This document shows, piece after piece, positions 1 through 10,200 of a stretch of DNA of 21,790 nt. The translations under genes were made by a program, and so were the position numbers. The notes under the pieces were generated by a model that saw only the letters and a list, made by a program, of their open reading frames with translations, searched no databases and was not told the origin of the DNA. Position 1 is the stretch's first letter, and every line of letters starts with the position of its first letter. The DNA lies in the NCBI GenBank assembly GCA_014885115.2, contig WKLE02004846.1, forward strand, positions 1-21,790. The letters are read 5' to 3'. This DNA comes from Asterionellopsis glacialis (Eukaryota > Bacillariophyta > Plagiogrammaphyceae > Rhaphoneidales > Asterionellopsidaceae).

Positions 1-172
1 GCCACCCAATTTTCGATTTAGAAATCGGGGAACAAGTGGGCGCGCATTTGAGTTGTCGCAAGTTTGCCCGGACACCTTATTACAGGAGATAGTAATGTAC
101 ATTATCAATCATATAATTTACTTTTAAGAATTGTCCACTTACGATTTTGATAGTTCAACTCTATGCTTTCAT

Positions 173-616
173 CTACAATACTGTATCTATTCCGAGAAAG
201 TGACGTACTTCAATGATATTATGAATCGGCTCGAATCTTCCGTCAGTGCGCGTTACTCTGAACCGGTATGTTTCCAATCCTAAAAAGTCTATATAGATCA
301 ACCGCCCTCTGTATGGATTTTTTAATCGTAGCATTTGCTGACGGCAGATGTTTGTTCCATATTCATCTTCTGAATCAATCCCGTTTGTCATAAACATTTA
401 AGCGCGGTCCTCATGAGTCAAGAACCAATCTGTTTTCACAATGCTGCTGACGAATATTAGCTGTTTCTCGGTAATGTAGCATCTTATTCCACGATCACTA
501 CATGAAAGGTGATCTAGAAGTACTCTCCTCAGATACTCACAAGGTTTGCTGGTCAGATCTTGTTTCAAAAACGTGCTTATTTTTAAAAAAGCTTGTGTTC
601 GGATTGACACTGTCAT
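173..616 (-). pseudogene. Unrecognised two-part open frame with one in-frame stop
   Basis: On the minus strand a frame opens with ATG at 616 and runs 72 codons to a TAA at 398-400. It resumes in the same frame with ATG at 397 and runs 74 more codons to a stop at 173. Apart from that single stop the frame is open for about 147 codons. The predicted product is mixed polar and hydrophobic with no long low-complexity run, as expected of real protein. The C-terminal half ends in a segment with GRLIYIDFLGLETYRFRV. I recognise no family and see no signal peptide or membrane segment. It could be a decayed gene with one nonsense mutation, two chance frames, or one short gene (616-398) with an open trailer. 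No intron with GT-AG ends removes the stop. Confidence 0.25.
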
Positions 617-932
617 TGATACTCGTCATCAATAATTACTACTTAATTGTATCATTCAATATGTACAAGTGTATTCAAGTATTTGGAATAGATAGTTGAA
701 CGAGAATCACCGAGATGTAGTTGAAGGCTCTTTTTCCGCTAAACAAAATTTTTTTATCGGTGGACTATTAGTACCTACTGAAAATCCATCTCATGCTTGT
801 ACTAGTACTGTGTAAATATTATTTTTTTGTAAGCTCGGCCATCTTCTTAATTTTTTAACAGGAAGACGAGGTACGCGAGTGGTTATCCACATTTTCATCA
901 TTTTTTTTTCACAGCCGTATCTTTATTCAATC

Positions 933-1661
933 ATGTCGAAGTCAACAACAATAACGACATCTCGTCCTCTGGCACATCAAGCTGAAGATAACTTAAATTC
1001 ACTTCCACCCACATCGCTTTCATCAATGCTGTTCAGTGCAACAAATGCGTCCAATAGCTTAAACAGTAATCGAAATACTTCTCTCATTGCCGCACTACAA
1101 CATAATAACCGAAGTCCACTAACTATTGGAAGACGCCAAAAGAGGAACTTAAAGTCTATCATTGACGAAGCCATGAGCGTTATTAATGAAATTGAAGGAG
1201 AAGAAGATTTTGTGTTCAGCAATAGTACAAGAGTATCGAACAATGACGACGATGCCAACGAAGTCGATCAAGATACATTTGCTAAGCAGTAAGACTAATC
1301 AAAGACAACAGAGGCACAAATTCAATTTTTATGGAAAGTAGTTGAGAAATATCGTGGATCAGAGGGGTCGGAAGAACCTTAGATAAGGAAGCTTTTGCTG
1401 CTTCATAAAGTCGGTTCAAAAGATCTGTATTTTTTGCTTTAATGATCAATGAACACACCATTTTTGACCAAGAAGAAAAGTCATACTTTAATATTATTAG
1501 TCTATCCCTTTATATTTTGTTAGAAGAAAAAGCTATTGCATGTTCATCTTTGTTGCGTAATAATCTAGGCTTGTCTACAACTCTCCGGCTTTCTTGATGA
1601 AATCAAAACAGCGATCATTGCACATGAAGAACATTGCGCTTCAAGGTCTCAGTCTTCATGA
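933..1661 (+). pseudogene. Broken unrecognised protein gene, about 240 codons
   Basis: The reading starts at ATG 933 (MSKSTTITTSRPL) and stays in one frame to about 1379, interrupted by TAA at 1290 and 1296 and TAG at 1380. Protein-like sequence then continues in a second frame from about 1379 to 1580, with one TAA at 1406, and returns to the first frame until TGA at 1659-1661. The N-terminal half is Ser/Thr/Asn-rich and probably disordered, then basic (RRQKRNLKSIIDEAMSVINE), then acidic. The second half is well-packed helical-looking sequence, for example IQFLWKVVEKYRG, SVFFALMINEHTIFDQEE and FLDEIKTAIIAHEEHC. Three of the four stops could come from CAA or CAG by a C-to-T change. A strong acceptor-like tract ending in cacag at 914 lies just upstream, so a 5' exon may have existed. 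I do not recognise the family. It looks like a dead copy of a gene rather than noise, because the protein-like composition follows the two frame changes. Confidence 0.5.
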
Positions 1662-3687
1662 ATTGGATGGCGGTGAATCATTGTGTATGAGCACTGGCGA
1701 GGACTTTTTAAAATCACCAATACCGATACTTGTTTCATTTTTTTCTAGTCCGACCAACTTACCATTTTTAACACTGGTGGGGACTTTTGAAATAACCAGT
1801 GCCGATACTTGTTTAATTTTTTTCTCGTTAGACCAGCTTTCGCAATGATTTATTGAGTAAAGATCATCACAATACTGTAGTCCCACGAGCCACGAATTAG
1901 ACAAAAAAGGGGTAATTTCCTTTTCAAAAATATCAAAATACCTGCTTCTCGTGGAAAAGAAAAGAGTCTTACAAGAAATTTTAGTCCTACAAAGTCAGAA
2001 CAAAAACATGGAGTTTACTCCTTAAATATACCTCTTTTGTCTTGTTCTGATGTTGATGCATTTGCATTTTTTTCTCTCTACCAGACTAGAGGCCTGAGGC
2101 CTATGGAAAGTCCTACTGAAATTCAATACTCACCTTCTGGAAAAGCATTATTGACTTCGAAATAATTTCTAATTAGTTCAAGGTACGTACCAGGTACTGT
2201 GGATGTGTACGACTGCATGTCTATTTCCTACAAATTTACTCTCGGACGGAGGTAGATTCGTAAGGTACTGAACTTATGACCCTTTCCTTGTGATCTGCGA
2301 ACCTTAGGTCGTTCATAACTTAGTGGATGGCCAAAAAAGTTACAAGTTACTGTAACGGATCGAAGCTGTTTTGAATCCTACTTAAGCTTTATTCAAACCG
2401 CGCAGGCAGTGCATTCCTTGTATTGGCAGACGTAGAGTATCTGTTAATAGCGTTTTCAGGTGTCTTGGATCAAGTTATGTTCGACTTACCTACCGTTAAA
2501 GAGAAGTTCTTCTTGTTCACATGAAAATTTCCCGGTCATTTTTGTCCGGGGATTTTGGTACTGTAAGAGACGTTGATTTGAAGGCACCTCTCTTAGAAAC
2601 AGTTTATTTACTGAGATTTTTGGGAGTGGTGTCACCTGTGCTGATTTTGCAAAAATGACAGGAGTGTCGAGGTGGATTTCACATTTGAAGATAAGGAGTG
2701 CTACTCAAAATTTTCTCAGACGAAAATGATGAAACTCAATCGACGGCAAAGAACAATGGTCACATCAATACCATTTTTTTACCAAGATTTAGAACGCCAT
2801 AACTTGAAAAACTAAGCATAATACTATAAATAAAAGGATTATATTTAATGTATTTTTTTAATGAATGTCTATTAGGGTTGATTGTTGTCTTCTGTGGCAG
2901 CAAAAAAAGGGAAAATATTGTTTTTACTGGTCATGTCGACACCCACATCTTTTTTTCCTACTATGATTTGATCCATTATATGCTACAATCAACAAAATTA
3001 CACCAGAATTGAAAATGATCACTGGATTTTGTGCTCTGAAGTGCGTGTGAGGTGGGGTTGATTGTTGATTGTTGTCATATTTCATCTTGAAGAGTATATT
3101 TTTGAGATTTTTCTGCATAAAAAATCCACTTTGATTTTGCCCCAGTTAATCTAATAATACCACCTATTAATCATTAAAATAAAAAGTTGAAAATTTTGAT
3201 GGTTAGAGTATCTTCAAAAATGAATAATTGTATTCAAACGAGGGGACCAAACGTAACACGACAGTCCAAATCATGAAATACTTTCTTTTTATGAGTCCAT
3301 ACAAAAATAGACAAAACATTTGGTTCGTCCATTTTTGAACAGCAACAATTCACCAGACAGTTTGATCATACAAAAGACACATATAGAAAGGATGAGAGTG
3401 CAAAATAAGTTACCGTTGCATTGCTACCATGTGTTGTTCCGTCATTGTTGACAGGGTGCAACAGGTGTGTGCTTTTAGCATGTACTCTACGATTCGTCAT
3501 GAGGGGTGTGTGTGGCTGGTCTATTGCATGTTTTTATATGGTGTATCTCCTTTGGGTTCTCTTAGTAGGTGCCAACAATTAATGGACTGACTTCAGTTTG
3601 TCCGAAAAACCCTGGGAAGAGTTTCTGTCAGTCATGACCAGTACAAAAGTTACACAAAAAGCTACGTAATCCCCGTAATTTAGGACC
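1662..3687. other. Gene-free AT-rich stretch
   Basis: Apart from the tandem duplication at 1693-1838 I find no supportable gene here. A 20-codon ATG frame around 2104-2166 and a 64-codon minus-strand frame at 2924-3118 are too short and featureless to call. A ttgattgttg motif is repeated near 2878 and again, doubled, near 3057-3074. The right part may include the unreadable left side of the transposon relic that follows. Confidence 0.4.
1693..1838. repeat. Two-copy imperfect tandem duplication, 80-bp period
   Basis: A unit of about 65 bases starting at 1693 (actggcgaggactttt) recurs at 1773 (actggtggggactttt). Both copies share a core ccgatacttgttt followed by a T-run and an accaac/accagc ending. 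The copies differ by scattered substitutions and one single-base indel, so the duplication is old. No gene is evident in it. Confidence 0.75.
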
Positions 3688-3779
3688 GGGAAACCGCAGG
3701 ATGAACGTTCACCACAAATGCACTACCAAAAACCATGCAAGGTTTACAGACATGGTGATCCTTCATCCTGCAGTTTCCC
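3688..3779. repeat. 92-bp foldback (27-bp arms, 38-nt loop)
   Basis: The left arm 3688-3714 begins gggaaaccgcaggatgaa. The right arm 3753-3779 ends ttcatcctgcagtttccc. They are reverse complements at 24 of 27 positions, separated by 38 bases. This could be a small foldback element, a MITE core, or a remnant of terminal inverted repeats. It lies just left of the transposase relic. I see no clear target duplication. Confidence 0.75.
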
Positions 3780-3849
3780 AGCCTTTTTGACTGGGAAAAC
3801 AGCTAACACAGACGGTAAATGACTGGGATAAGTAGGAGTTCTGTTCCTC

Positions 3850-4423
3850 TATCAAAAATTAAGACCATACATTGAACCTCTTGGGGGGTATCATCATTTG
3901 CCGTATAAGACAAAAATGAGTACCAAAGTCAGAGTACTCTGACATACCATCCAGTTCATGTTGGAGTATGCATATTAGATATTTTGCAGGTGGATACAAA
4001 TATGATATTGGTCTTGTGCATGGAGTTCACCAATGAAGTATACAAGAGTGTCTGGGTGGTCGTGGATGCTCTAAATTACTCTACTGAAATAGCCTGACTA
4101 AAATACCCAGAAAATCACGAAGAAAGGGAGATAGCACAAGGATTCCAGGAAAAGTCTTGGGTGGGATTTGAAAATTGTGCCAGTGTTATTGATGGCATGT
4201 TAGTATGGACAACAGCCCCAACTTGGAAAGTATTAAGAAATACCAAGGTAGGAGGACCTCTCAAATTCTTCTGCGGCCAGAAAAAAAAGGATTCCCACTT
4301 GGTTCACATCAGCTAACTAAATCTGTAACTTTAGATTTCATCTTTTGGAAAATCTCTTTACACTTTTCAGGGGACATTCTATACTCTGAGAGAGGCAGTT
4401 TGTCAAGTCAATCAATTGTATGA
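3850..4423 (+). pseudogene. PIF/Harbinger-like DDE transposase remnant
   Basis: Fragments in three successive stretches resemble the DDE_Tnp_4 (HARBI1/PIF-Harbinger) transposase. At 3968-4033 the frame reads SMHIRYFAGGYKYDIGLVHG, matching the family's conserved RYFAGG region. From 4029 to 4313 another frame reads SVWVVVDALN, KYPENHEEREIAQGF, then FENCASVIDGMLVW and KFFCG. The VIDG aspartate near 4188-4190 corresponds to the first catalytic Asp of the family. A TGA at 4095 breaks this stretch. After a run of eight A near 4281-4288 the similarity moves to a third frame ending at 4423. An upstream fragment at 3850-3942 (YQKLRPYIEPLGGYHHLPYK) is protein-like but only tentatively part of it. The third catalytic residue and the C-terminal part are not recognisable, so the gene is dead and truncated. 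The family call comes from motif memory, not a search. Confidence 0.7.
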
Positions 4424-4433
4424 TGTAAAGGCT

Positions 4434-5158
4434 TCAAATGTGGATGAACTGAAGGTATATAATTCTTTGCATTGAAAAATTAGCATGGAGTTCATAAAAG
4501 GTTTAAAATCTTGAAACAGAAGATCTTGCATCCAAAGTCTGCCTGTCTGGAGTGTCTTGTGACTTCAAATACACCTTTTTAACTTCATCAGCAGAAGTAC
4601 TTTCATGCAACAAAGTCTTTCAATAAGAGAGATGTTTACAGATAATATTTTAGCACTTTTATTTGGTATAGTACCACCTTCTAACCCTTCCTTTTCTTGT
4701 AAGGACCTGGTGATTTGATTGGCAAGGTTGTTGAAGGCCAACTCAATATATTTAAAATCATCTTCATTGGTTAGCTTCTTGGGACCCTTCAGATACATTA
4801 GGAGGTTGGAAATATTTTTGTTTTTCATGTTTCTAGCCCTTGGTTAATGGCATTTTACTTCAATTATGAAGCAATGTTTGTTGGGATTGAAAGGTTTTGA
4901 GTTTTTAAAAACAGAGAATGGTTCCTTTTGTGCAAAGGATGCCATATCAAAACCGTCCTCAATAGTCATATTCACAGCAACAATGTACTTTGAGGAATGG
5001 ATACTGGGAGGCACATTCTTGACATTGAGGACAAAATTCTTCAGGCCGTCCTCTTGTTCTTTTTTGATGTCAGCTGTTGTCAATGATGTGGCTGATGTCA
5101 TTCCAAGGGAGACCTCACCACTGCTAGTGGTTTTACTTCCTCCATCATGTGAATCCAT
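4434..5158 (-). pseudogene. Broken gene facing the transposase relic, possibly the element's second ORF
   Basis: On the minus strand ATG at 5158 opens a frame beginning MDSHDGGSKTTSSGEVSLGM. It runs to TAA at 4844-4846 and continues in the same frame through NLLMYLKGPKKLTNEDDF and AFNNLANQITRSL. Near 4620 the protein-like reading moves one frame, giving KTLLHESTSADEVKKVYLKS then TPDRQTLDARSSVSRF, a TAA, and FYELHANF, up to TGA at 4434. The N-terminus is Ser/Thr-rich and polar. The rest looks helical. Two stops and one frameshift make it non-functional. It ends head-on against the transposase relic. PIF/Harbinger elements often carry a second gene for a Myb/SANT-like DNA-binding partner. This could be that protein, but I see no diagnostic tryptophan pattern, so that is inference from position only. 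Confidence 0.5.
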
Positions 5159-5406
5159 TAGTAATGATAGGGTGCAGTAGTTGAGTGGTTCTATGGAGTT
5201 TCAGGGCAATCTGTGTGGTCTGGCATGGTGAACAGAGGTAACAATTGTCACTAATGATGACAACAGCAATGTGTTTTTTGTGGTGCAAGCAATCTGTAAG
5301 AAAGAAAATTTGCAGCAAAAAGAGGGGCTGTGCATTGTTTTGGAATGGGTTATAACTCCGATTGAAACTTGATTGTAACTTTTGACTGCAATTAGATGCC
5401 CAATTG

Positions 5407-5454
5407 ATTGTAACTCTCTTTGGGCATCTCAACTTGCCCAAAGAGAGTTACAAT
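5407..5454. repeat. Perfect 20-bp inverted repeat with 8-nt loop
   Basis: The left arm 5407-5426 (attgtaactctctttgggca) and right arm 5435-5454 (tgcccaaagagagttacaat) are exact reverse complements around the loop tctcaact. An A-run follows the right arm. A related ttgattgtaact string also occurs at about 5368. A perfect 20-bp stem in otherwise decayed DNA may be recent, under selection, or maintained as a foldback/transposon end. Confidence 0.9.
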
Positions 5455-6489
5455 AAAAAAAGGAATCACAACCCATTGGACACATGAGCAGATGTGAACT
5501 TTAGAGTAACTTTTTGGCTGTAAATCGAAAATCATTAATTAAATATGTTTACACTTTATGAAAAACAATCAGAAAATGAATAAGAATAAGATTTTTTCCC
5601 TGAAAAAGGACTACCCTGCATATTTTATATTTTGATCAGTGCAAAAGAATCAGAAATCATTTTATGGGTCTGCAACAAGAATAATCTGTGCGCCCCCAAA
5701 AAAACCATTCTCAAACTGCTGCCTGTGCACCATCCATGTTTTCACCCTCTTTGTCAGAGGAAACAGAGAAAGAGGAGGACCCACAGTGATACCATCATGG
5801 CATCGTGATCTTGATGCATGCCTCCATTTTCTGTCACAGATGCCCCTCAAACAATAATGAAACCAAGCAACAAGCAACTATGATCTAAACAATTGGACGG
5901 GGAATTTAATAGTGCCAAGAAGAGGTTTATTGTCATGTGAAAGGAGTTGTCTTGTTGTGACAGTGCTATGATCACTTGTTTTTGTTGTTGTTGATTTGAT
6001 CAGTCCCTGTAGGAAACCAAAGAGATAACTTTTATAATGCCAATTAAATGGAATGCTTCCCGATTGGTTTGATCCAAATAGTTGTGCACCAGTAAAAACC
6101 TGATTCTTTTTTTTGATTTTTTTTTGTGGACCTGATTGTTCTTCACATCTGCAAAAAAATGGATTTTGGATGTCCAGAACCAAAGAGTAAGGAATCATCA
6201 CCTTTTGGGAGGCAAAAAAAGATGATTTTTTTTCTGATTCTTTTTCTGATAAAGTGTGAACTCTCGTTGTACACCACCTTAACATCTTTTCCAATTAAAG
6301 AATCCCTTCTACGGAGGAACTCCAGAGGAGCACCAATGTACAGGTACTGATATGGTGTACCAGTTACGAGTACATTGGGGAGGATTTGTAGGAACAAGTC
6401 CTCTCTAGCAGAGGGGGTTTGTACAACATTTTTTAACGGTTCCTCATTCTACGATTGCTAGAGGGAGTGGGCATATCAGTCTAGAGCAT
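5455..6489. other. Stretch without a confident gene; open minus-strand frame at 6143-6448
   Basis: Several overlapping frames exist but none can be assigned. The best is a minus-strand frame open from 6448 to 6143 (about 100 codons) with a protein-like stretch including LQILPNVLVTGTPYQYLYIG and EFLRRRDSLIGKDVKVVYN. It has no convincing ATG and stops before the retrotransposon. Another minus frame covers 5878-6294. They may be parts of a decayed gene. A small nested inverted repeat lies at 6333-6378: ccaatgtac pairs with gtacattgg at 6370-6378, and ggtac with gtacc inside it. Confidence 0.3.
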
Positions 6490-6494
6490 GCGAT
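6490..6494. repeat. Target site duplication GCGAT, left copy
   Basis: The five bases GCGAT directly precede the TG of the 5' LTR and recur directly after the CA of the 3' LTR at 10674-10678. Five-base duplications are typical of Ty3/gypsy integrases. Confidence 0.95.
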
Positions 6495-6700
6495 TGTCAT
6501 ATTCCTCATAAGAACAACATGAAGGATAATCAATTCGATGCACATACGAGGTAACAATCACATACCAACAATAACGGTTATTGCCAATAGCTGTCGCTCA
6601 ACTATTGCATTCTGCAATTGATCATGAAATGGAACTAGTCTGTAACTCTCACAATTTAACCTTATTAGAATTTATACTTATCATCAACTATGGTACGTCA
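6495..6700 (+). repeat. 5' LTR, 206 bp
   Basis: It begins tgtcatattcctcat and ends ggtacgtca. It matches 10468-10673 at 193 of 206 positions without gaps. At most CpG positions that differ, this copy carries TG or CA where the 3' copy keeps CG. An ATG at 6690-6692, the first codon of the gag-position frame, lies inside this LTR and is absent from the 3' LTR, which has acg there. Confidence 0.97.
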
Positions 6701-7242
6701 TTCTGATCAGAGAGCTCATTGTTTGATGTTAACCAAGACAAATCCTTATCACAAGAAACTAAATGCTCAAGAGAAAAGAACAATACAAGCCCGAGTGAAA
6801 GATTGGGCTAAACAAGAACAAAGGAAAAAGAAAACAACCACATTGCAATCACAAGAATTTCCAACAATTGAATTAGCAGAGTCACAAGATTCTCTGAAAT
6901 GGCAACACCTGCTCCAACAAGGGAAATCACTCACTTGCTCATCAATTGAAGGTAACTCAATGAAACAACACCATATCATTGAAGGAATTGTTTTACCTTA
7001 CATTTGCCAAAGGTGTGAAATCTACGAGGCCCACCTCAAAATAATCCAAGCCCAATTTGAAGATCGTTTAAACAATTACAAACTCAGTCAACATGAGTCG
7101 TAACGTGCTCCAATCCGTGATGGTACCATACAAATCAAAGTACGATTTGTCCACCATTAAAGAACAGGAATTGAGACAAGAGTTTGACAATGGTACAACG
7201 AAGAAAACCAAGGTACCCACGTATGAAGGTGAACAAATCTAA
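6690..7242 (+). pseudogene. Gag-position region of the gypsy element (two short overlapping frames)
   Basis: The frame 6690-7103 encodes 137 residues (MVRHSDQRAHCLMLTKTNPYHKK). It is rich in Lys, Gln and Glu, with a CQRC but no retroviral CCHC zinc knuckle. Its end overlaps the ATG of a second frame, 7093-7242 (49 residues, MSRNVLQSVMVPYKSKYDLS), by 11 bases. The protease/RT frame is open from 7175 in the third frame. The three frames thus step one register at each junction. The gag-position DNA is only about 600 bases, short for gypsy elements. It may be a truncated or frameshifted gag, or a compact gag lacking a zinc knuckle. The first ATG lies in the LTR and differs in the 3' LTR, so a start at 6727 (MLTKTNPYHKK) is also possible. 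Confidence 0.5.
6702..6711. other. Palindrome tctgatcaga at the primer-binding-site position
   Basis: One base after the 5' LTR lies a perfect 10-bp palindrome. Retrotransposons place the primer binding site here, usually starting TGG to pair with a tRNA CCA end. No such TGG follows the LTR. The primer may be an internal tRNA fragment, a self-primer, or the site may have mutated. I cannot identify it. Confidence 0.4.
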
Positions 7243-10200
7243 GGAGCATTCAATCCAAAACCATCAAACAGCATCTGCCAAACCATTACTTTCCCTCCTC
7301 GACAGTGGAGGTTCACATACCATGATCAATGCCAGGGCCATCCCACCAGGCATCACTCCAACAGTACTTAAGCAACAGTTCAATTTTGCAACAACTGTTG
7401 GAAAACTGTCAACCACTAGAGTAGTCAAACTCAAAGACATCAAACACCCTGAATTCAGTAAATCACGCACCATAGACAAAGAAACGGCATTCGTGTTTGA
7501 TGACCCTACAGTCAAATTTGACATCATTTACGGTCACTCCTTTCTTAACAATGCCGGTATAGACATCGAATTCTCCAACAACACTTGCACATGGATTGAC
7601 ATTACAATACCAATGAAACCCAATGACTACTGGACACATGACAAGACCACCTCACTACTTTTTGACACCTTGGACAATTACTTACAACACAACCCCAATG
7701 AAATCAAGGAATTCAAATACGGGGAAATTGACCCAAACCAAGTGGCTCAAGACCAAACACATTTGGATCAAAACCAACAAAATGAACTTGCCCTTGAATT
7801 CACTCAAAGAAAGAAATTATTCAATGGCAAACTTGGCAAGTACACTAGAGAACAAATCAAACTTCACTTAAAAGAAGACACCATCCCACAATACTTTAAA
7901 CCATATCCAATCCCAAGAGCACACAAAAAGATATTCAAAAAGGAAGCCCAGCAACTGATGGATATTGAGGTGATAGAACCATGTGGACCCGCTGAATGGG
8001 GATCACCACAATTCATTGCACCCAAGAAGGACGGCCAAGTTTGGTGCTTACGGACATGCGCTACCTCAATACTCAACTAATTCGACAAATCTACCCACTT
8101 CCGCTAATACAAGACATCCTCACACATCGCAAAGGTTACAAGTACTTCACCAAAATTGACATATCTATGCAATACTACACCTTTGAACTTGACAAAGAAT
8201 CACGCAAATTATGTGTTATCACTACTCCCTTCGGCAATTTTGGTTATAAACATTTACCCATGGGATGCAAACAATCCCCGGACATTGCCCAATCAATAAT
8301 GGAATCCATCCTCAATGATCTAGAAGAAACAGAAGTCTACATCAACGACATTGGAATTTTTAGCAACAACTGGGACGACCATATCAAATCCATCAACAAG
8401 GTCCTTGATCGATTAGAATCCAATGGCTTCACCATCAATCCCTTGAAATGTGAATGGGGAAAAGAGGAAACTGACTGGCTGGGCTACTGGCTCACTCCTA
8501 CAGGCCTCAAACCCTGGAAGAAAAAGGTGGAGTCTATTCTCAAACTTGCTCTCCCTAAAACTCTCTCACAACTTCATTCTTTCATTGAAGCCATCACCTA
8601 TTACAGAGAAATGTGGCCCAAACGGGCTCAGATTCTAGCCCCTTTGACAGAACTCACTAAGAAAGGCATGATATTCCCTTGGGGCAAAGCCCAACAAACA
8701 GCTTTTGATACCATGCGTGTCCTCATCATCAAAGACATCCTTCTCACTTATCCTGACCCAAACAAGTCCTCCCACATTGAAACTGATGCTTCAGATTATC
8801 AAGTTGGTGCTGTCATAAAACAAGATAGCAAACCCATTGCCTACTTCTCCAAAAACCTTCATGGCTCTCAACTCAACTACACAGTGGGCAAAAAAGAAAT
8901 GCTTGCAGTCATCATGGTTCTCAACAAATACCGTTCCCTATTCTACGGCCATGACATTCACATCTACACCAACCACAAAAATCTCACCTTTCACAACCTC
9001 AAAACCAACCGTATCCTTCATTGGCATCTCTTCCTTGAAGAATTTGCCCTGACTTGGCAACCTAAATGTCATTGCCAATGCTTTATCTTGACTCCTTTGC
9101 ACGGACTCTGCCGGGAGGCCGGACGAACTGGAACCTGTTGCTAAACCAACTCCAGACCAATTTTCCAAGGAACTTGATGACCCTGAACTTCTTGAATGTT
9201 TCCTGAACTATCCCATCTTAGAGGAAAATGAAGCTTTCCCCCTTGACTACCAATACATTCATGAAAAACAACAACAAGATCCAATCTTACAACAACTCCA
9301 GCATAATGAACCAAACAAGTACCCTGTACAGAACCTGAATGGCATAGACCTAATCTTCTACTTTCCAACACCAAACAATCCTTGGAAAATTTATCTCCCA
9401 TCCAATATTCTTGATCACACAATACTTTGGTTTCATCAAGTCATGAACCACAATGGAATGAACTGACTCTATGATACAATGAATACACATTTCTATAATT
9501 TTGAACTGAGACAAAGAGTTGAACATCTTGTCTGCACCTGCAATGCCTGCTAAAGATACAAGACAGCAGGACCTGGATATGGACACCTCCCACCTAGAGA
9601 GGCTCCATTAATGCCATGGAGTGAAATAGTGGTCAACTTAATCGGCCCTTGGACAATCAATATAAACAGTGATGATATCCAATTCTGTGCCATCACTTTC
9701 ATTGACACCGTTACTAACCTTCCTGAATTTGCACGAATCAATAATAAATCCTCAGAACATATAGGTCAAAAACTCAAAGATATGTATGGTGTTCACAATA
9801 TCCTTGTCCATTGAAAATTATTCATGACAATGGAGGAGAATTCACAGGAGAAGGTTTCCAACAAAGGCTATGAATGATGGGAATCCAAGATGTCCCAACT
9901 ACAATCAAGAACCCACAAGCAAACGCAATCTGTGAACGAGTACACCAAATGATGGGAAACATAATTCGTACATTAACTCATGCACATCCACCCCAGAACA
10001 TTGCAGAAGCCAATGACTTAGTGGATTCATGCCTGGCCACAGCTAACCATGCAGTTTGCACTTCTATCAACAAGGCATTCAACATGCCACCAGGAGCCTT
10101 GGTTTACCAATGAGACATGTTCTTAAACATCCCTCTCATAGCTGACTTACATTTAATACAAAAACGTTGCCAAGCCATCATTGACAAAAATCTACTCAAA

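Noticed and set aside
879..932. Longer N-terminus for the broken gene at 933
   Set aside because: The extension starts with GTG and reads through a T-rich acceptor-like tract ending cacag, more like intron or leader than protein.
1290..1311. A tiny intron beginning gtaaga removing the first two stops of the broken gene
   Set aside because: The gtaag...acag interval would be only about 23 bases, far too short for splicing, and would not keep the frame. Later frame changes would remain.
5407..5454. Rho-independent terminator
   Set aside because: The stem is followed by A rather than T on the plus strand, the minus strand has no gene ending there, and the host is eukaryotic.
2876..5454. Terminal inverted repeats defining a whole Harbinger element
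   Set aside because: I compared the ttgattgttg strings near 2878 and 3057 with the ttgattgtaact strings near 5368 and 5403 and found no convincing inverted pair or 3-bp target duplication.
8047..9060. Functional reverse transcriptase
   Set aside because: The frame is long, but the catalytic box reads YIND and the RNase H reads TNH. Flanking pol segments are frameshifted, so it is a relic.
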